Position numbers and translations under genes: made by a program
Origin: Polyangiaceae bacterium
GTDB lineage: Bacteria > Myxococcota_A > Polyangia > Polyangiales > Polyangiaceae
Direction: 5' to 3'
Length of the DNA stretch: 7,246 nucleotides
NCBI GenBank assembly: GCA_025934595.1
Contig: JAICXU010000146.1
Location: forward strand, 1 to 7,246
The notes under the pieces: model-generated
What the model was told of the DNA's origin: nothing
Seen by the model: the letters and a program-made list of their open reading frames with translations, nothing else
Database searches by the model: none
In this document: positions 5,361 through 7,246 of the stretch, piece after piece
Layout of the letters: the number at the start of each line of letters is the position of its first letter
How positions within the stretch are numbered: position 1 is the stretch's first letter

Positions 5361-7246
5361 TTAGAACAGGTTGCCGTACCCGAACCGCGAGATGATCTGG
5401 CGGAGCGTGTCGAGGTTCGAGGCGTAGTTGCGAATGAGCACCTTGTTGGCTTCGCACGTCGTTGCGTCGACAGCGCAGACCGGGTTCTTGTTGCCGTCGA
5501 GCGTGTAGATGACCTCGCCCGTCTTCGTTCCCGGCGTATTGACGAACGTCGCTTGTGCAATGCTGTTTGCGTATTGCAACATGCGCGCGCCCGAGGTGCG
5601 TTGAACGCTCTTGCCCGCAACCGTCTCGGTTCCGTAGTCGCGAGCGACGTACTGGAGACCGCTGACCGGATCGTTGTAGACGTACTGCTGGTTGTCCGGG
5701 ATCGAGACGGTGTCGCCACCCGTCGGCGAGTAGACGCGCATCTCGTCCACCCAGTCTTCGGTGAGCGTGGTGCTACCGTAGATGAACGCGTAGATGAGCG
5801 CCGGATACTGCTCTTCCCAGCCAATGACCGGGTCGATGGCGAGCGCGCCTGCCGGGTAGGACACGTTGCCAGTCGACTGCCAGGGCAGGTACTGGATGTG
5901 ACCCATCGGCGTGGACGTGCTGTTTCCAGCTTGCGGCGGCATCGTGTACGGCGCGAAGCCGGACAGATCGTTCTGCATGATGCCGGAGAAGAAGCGGCGC
6001 ATCTGGTCCGGATACAGCGTCGAGTAGTTGATGTTGAGGTATCGGCTATCGACGTACTGATCGCGGCTGTTCTGGAGGAAGTCGTCGTAGGCTTCCGTCA
6101 TGTAGTAGGTCGAGTAGACCTTCTCATAGTAGCTACCGACTTGCGTCTGGTAGTCAGCCCACCAGTAGCCCTTCGAGTAGTCGTAGTCGTTGTTGACGAA
6201 ACGACCTTCGCCGCTACCCACCGAAACCTGGAGGGTCGGGGTTTGGACCACGGTCGGCGTGAACTGGTTGGTCGTGAGGACGCCCGTTCCGTGATCGTAG
6301 TAGGTGCCCGGCTCCGGACGCGTGAGGACCGTCATGAACTCGTTCATGCTGATCTGTGACGCGAGCGTGTGCGGGAAGAGGAGACCGAGACCGACCTTCG
6401 GATCGATGAAGTTACCTGCGTCGGTACCAAGCTGCGCCATGTAGAGACCGAGAGCCTTGGTCGACGAGGTGAGCTTGTCGAAGTAGCGGCTCATGGTGCG
6501 ATCCACAACGGAGTCCGTGGCGAACGACATCTTGTCGCGGCGGAAGTTGTTGAAGATGTACCGGTTCTCGTACGTCGAGGTGATGAACTGCGCCTGCTCG
6601 TACGCATCGGCGCCCGCGTCGAAGCGGAAGACCGGCACGTTGCCGAAGTCGGCGAACTCGTCGGAGCCGAACATGTACGGGTGACGAATACGTCCCTGCG
6701 CGTCTTTCGCCCAGTTGAGCGTCTGACCACCCGTGAAGATCTTGTTCGTGTCCGGGAGCATGTCGTCGCGGTCGACGAAGTCGAGCGGCACGCCGTCGCA
6801 CTTCGCGCTGAGCGCGTCGTTCGGATCCGTTTGCGTCGTGCACTTGCCGACCAATTCACCGCCGAGGAGATCGTTGAACTGGCTGTAGTGGACGGACGTG
6901 AGCTGACCAGTCTGGCCGTTGAACGCCGTGACGTCCCACGGTCCGCTGATTCCACCGAAGCCATCGTAACGGCCGTAGTAGACGTTGCGGGCTGCGGAGC
7001 TGCGGATGGTCTTGTCGACGTCGACGACGCCGGCGTAACCGAAGCGCATCGCGGCCTTGTCGTAGTTGCCGATGTCGTTCATGTCCTGGGTCTGGTCGCC
7101 CGGGTAGTCCATGACCGTCGAGGAGCCCCACTTCCAGATGAGGCCGTTCGTCTCCTCGTCGGTGACGGGATCGATCCAACGCGGACCGACGCAGTCATGA
7201 CCGTCGACGTGCGGCACCGTCGGATCCGCACAGGCCTTCTCGGCAC
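5361..7246 (-). CDS. C-terminal part of a probable secreted Met-zincin-type zinc metalloprotease (N-terminus beyond window)
   Basis: The minus-strand frame is open from the window edge to a TAA at 5361, giving 627 residues; an in-frame GTG at 7217 is not a convincing start since coding continues upstream. Near the visible N-terminus is SSTVMDYPGD (Met at 7112-7110), then IGNYDKAAMRFGY. This pair resembles the Met-turn and following segment of Met-zincin (DUF4953-like) zinc metalloproteases, where an HExxHxxGxxH site lies upstream of SSVMDY. The zinc site is therefore expected outside the window and is not seen. The rest has no domain I recognise: a segment with NRYIFNNFRRDKM and RYFDKL, then a Tyr/Trp-rich stretch (5988-6185) and a C-terminal part ending GYGNLF. 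Strong use of C-ending codons suggests good expression. Likely exported, but the signal peptide is off the edge. An inactive relative or structural protein remains possible. Confidence 0.72.
   Translation of the reverse strand, partial: AEKACADPTVPHVDGHDCVGPRWIDPVTDEETNGLIWKWGSSTVMDYPGDQTQDMNDIGNYDKAAMRFGYAGVVDVDKTIRSSAARNVYYGRYDGFGGISGPWDVTAFNGQTGQLTSVHYSQFNDLLGGELVGKCTTQTDPNDALSAKCDGVPLDFVDRDDMLPDTNKIFTGGQTLNWAKDAQGRIRHPYMFGSDEFADFGNVPVFRFDAGADAYEQAQFITSTYENRYIFNNFRRDKMSFATDSVVDRTMSRYFDKLTSSTKALGLYMAQLGTDAGNFIDPKVGLGLLFPHTLASQISMNEFMTVLTRPEPGTYYDHGTGVLTTNQFTPTVVQTPTLQVSVGSGEGRFVNNDYDYSKGYWWADYQTQVGSYYEKVYSTYYMTEAYDDFLQNSRDQYVDSRYLNINYSTLYPDQMRRFFSGIMQNDLSGFAPYTMPPQAGNSTSTPMGHIQYLPWQSTGNVSYPAGALAIDPVIGWEEQYPALIYAFIYGSTTLTEDWVDEMRVYSPTGGDTVSIPDNQQYVYNDPVSGLQYVARDYGTETVAGKSVQRTSGARMLQYANSIAQATFVNTPGTKTGEVIYTLDGNKNPVCAVDATTCEANKVLIRNYASNLDTLRQIISRFGYGNLF

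Noticed and set aside
5553..6359. Plus-strand open frame of 268 codons, Val/Arg-rich
   Set aside because: Antisense to the metalloprotease; arises from the C-ending codon bias of the real gene.
1..7246. Possible defence, mobile or CRISPR-type system
   Set aside because: No nuclease, helicase, toxin, recombinase, reverse transcriptase, repeat array or terminal repeats were seen; the recognisable genes are a regulator, exporter, enzymes and envelope or secreted proteins.

Overview
The window is a GC-rich, gene-dense piece of a bacterial chromosome. Codon use with G or C at third positions, small Ser/Gly-rich Cys-rich lipoproteins and a large Met-zincin-type secreted protease all suggest a myxobacterium-like (Myxococcota/Polyangia) or similar deltaproteobacterial genome. 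That assignment is inference from protein style, not from a marker gene. No RNA gene, CRISPR array, transposase, phage gene or attachment site was seen.

The layout has eight genes, in alternating divergent and convergent pairs over most of the window. Left end: a MocR-type regulator (GntR helix-turn-helix fused to an aminotransferase-like domain, minus strand, running off the edge) diverges from a YedA-like EamA/DMT exporter. The 110-bp space between them holds an inverted repeat lying almost exactly midway between the two start codons, a plausible operator. The exporter converges, with only 6 bp to spare, on a classical short-chain dehydrogenase. That gene in turn diverges, over 35 bp, from a GNAT acetyltransferase.

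Middle: the GNAT gene converges on a small secreted four-cysteine protein whose 3' side carries two terminator-like hairpins. The secreted protein diverges from a DUF1993 gene across a 286-bp intergenic region.

Right end: DUF1993 converges on a 13-cysteine predicted lipoprotein. Upstream of this, on the same strand and separated by a probable terminator, is the C-terminal 627 residues of a probable secreted zinc metalloprotease. It has a Met-turn, but the HExxH zinc site would lie beyond the window edge.

The only pair with a clear functional link is regulator and exporter: MocR proteins often control an adjacent divergent transporter in response to PLP or an amine/amino-acid ligand. The rest look like independently transcribed housekeeping or accessory genes and envelope/secreted proteins. 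I found no convincing evidence of a new multi-gene system. The best leads are the centred operator candidate, the small secreted protein and the cysteine-rich lipoprotein.
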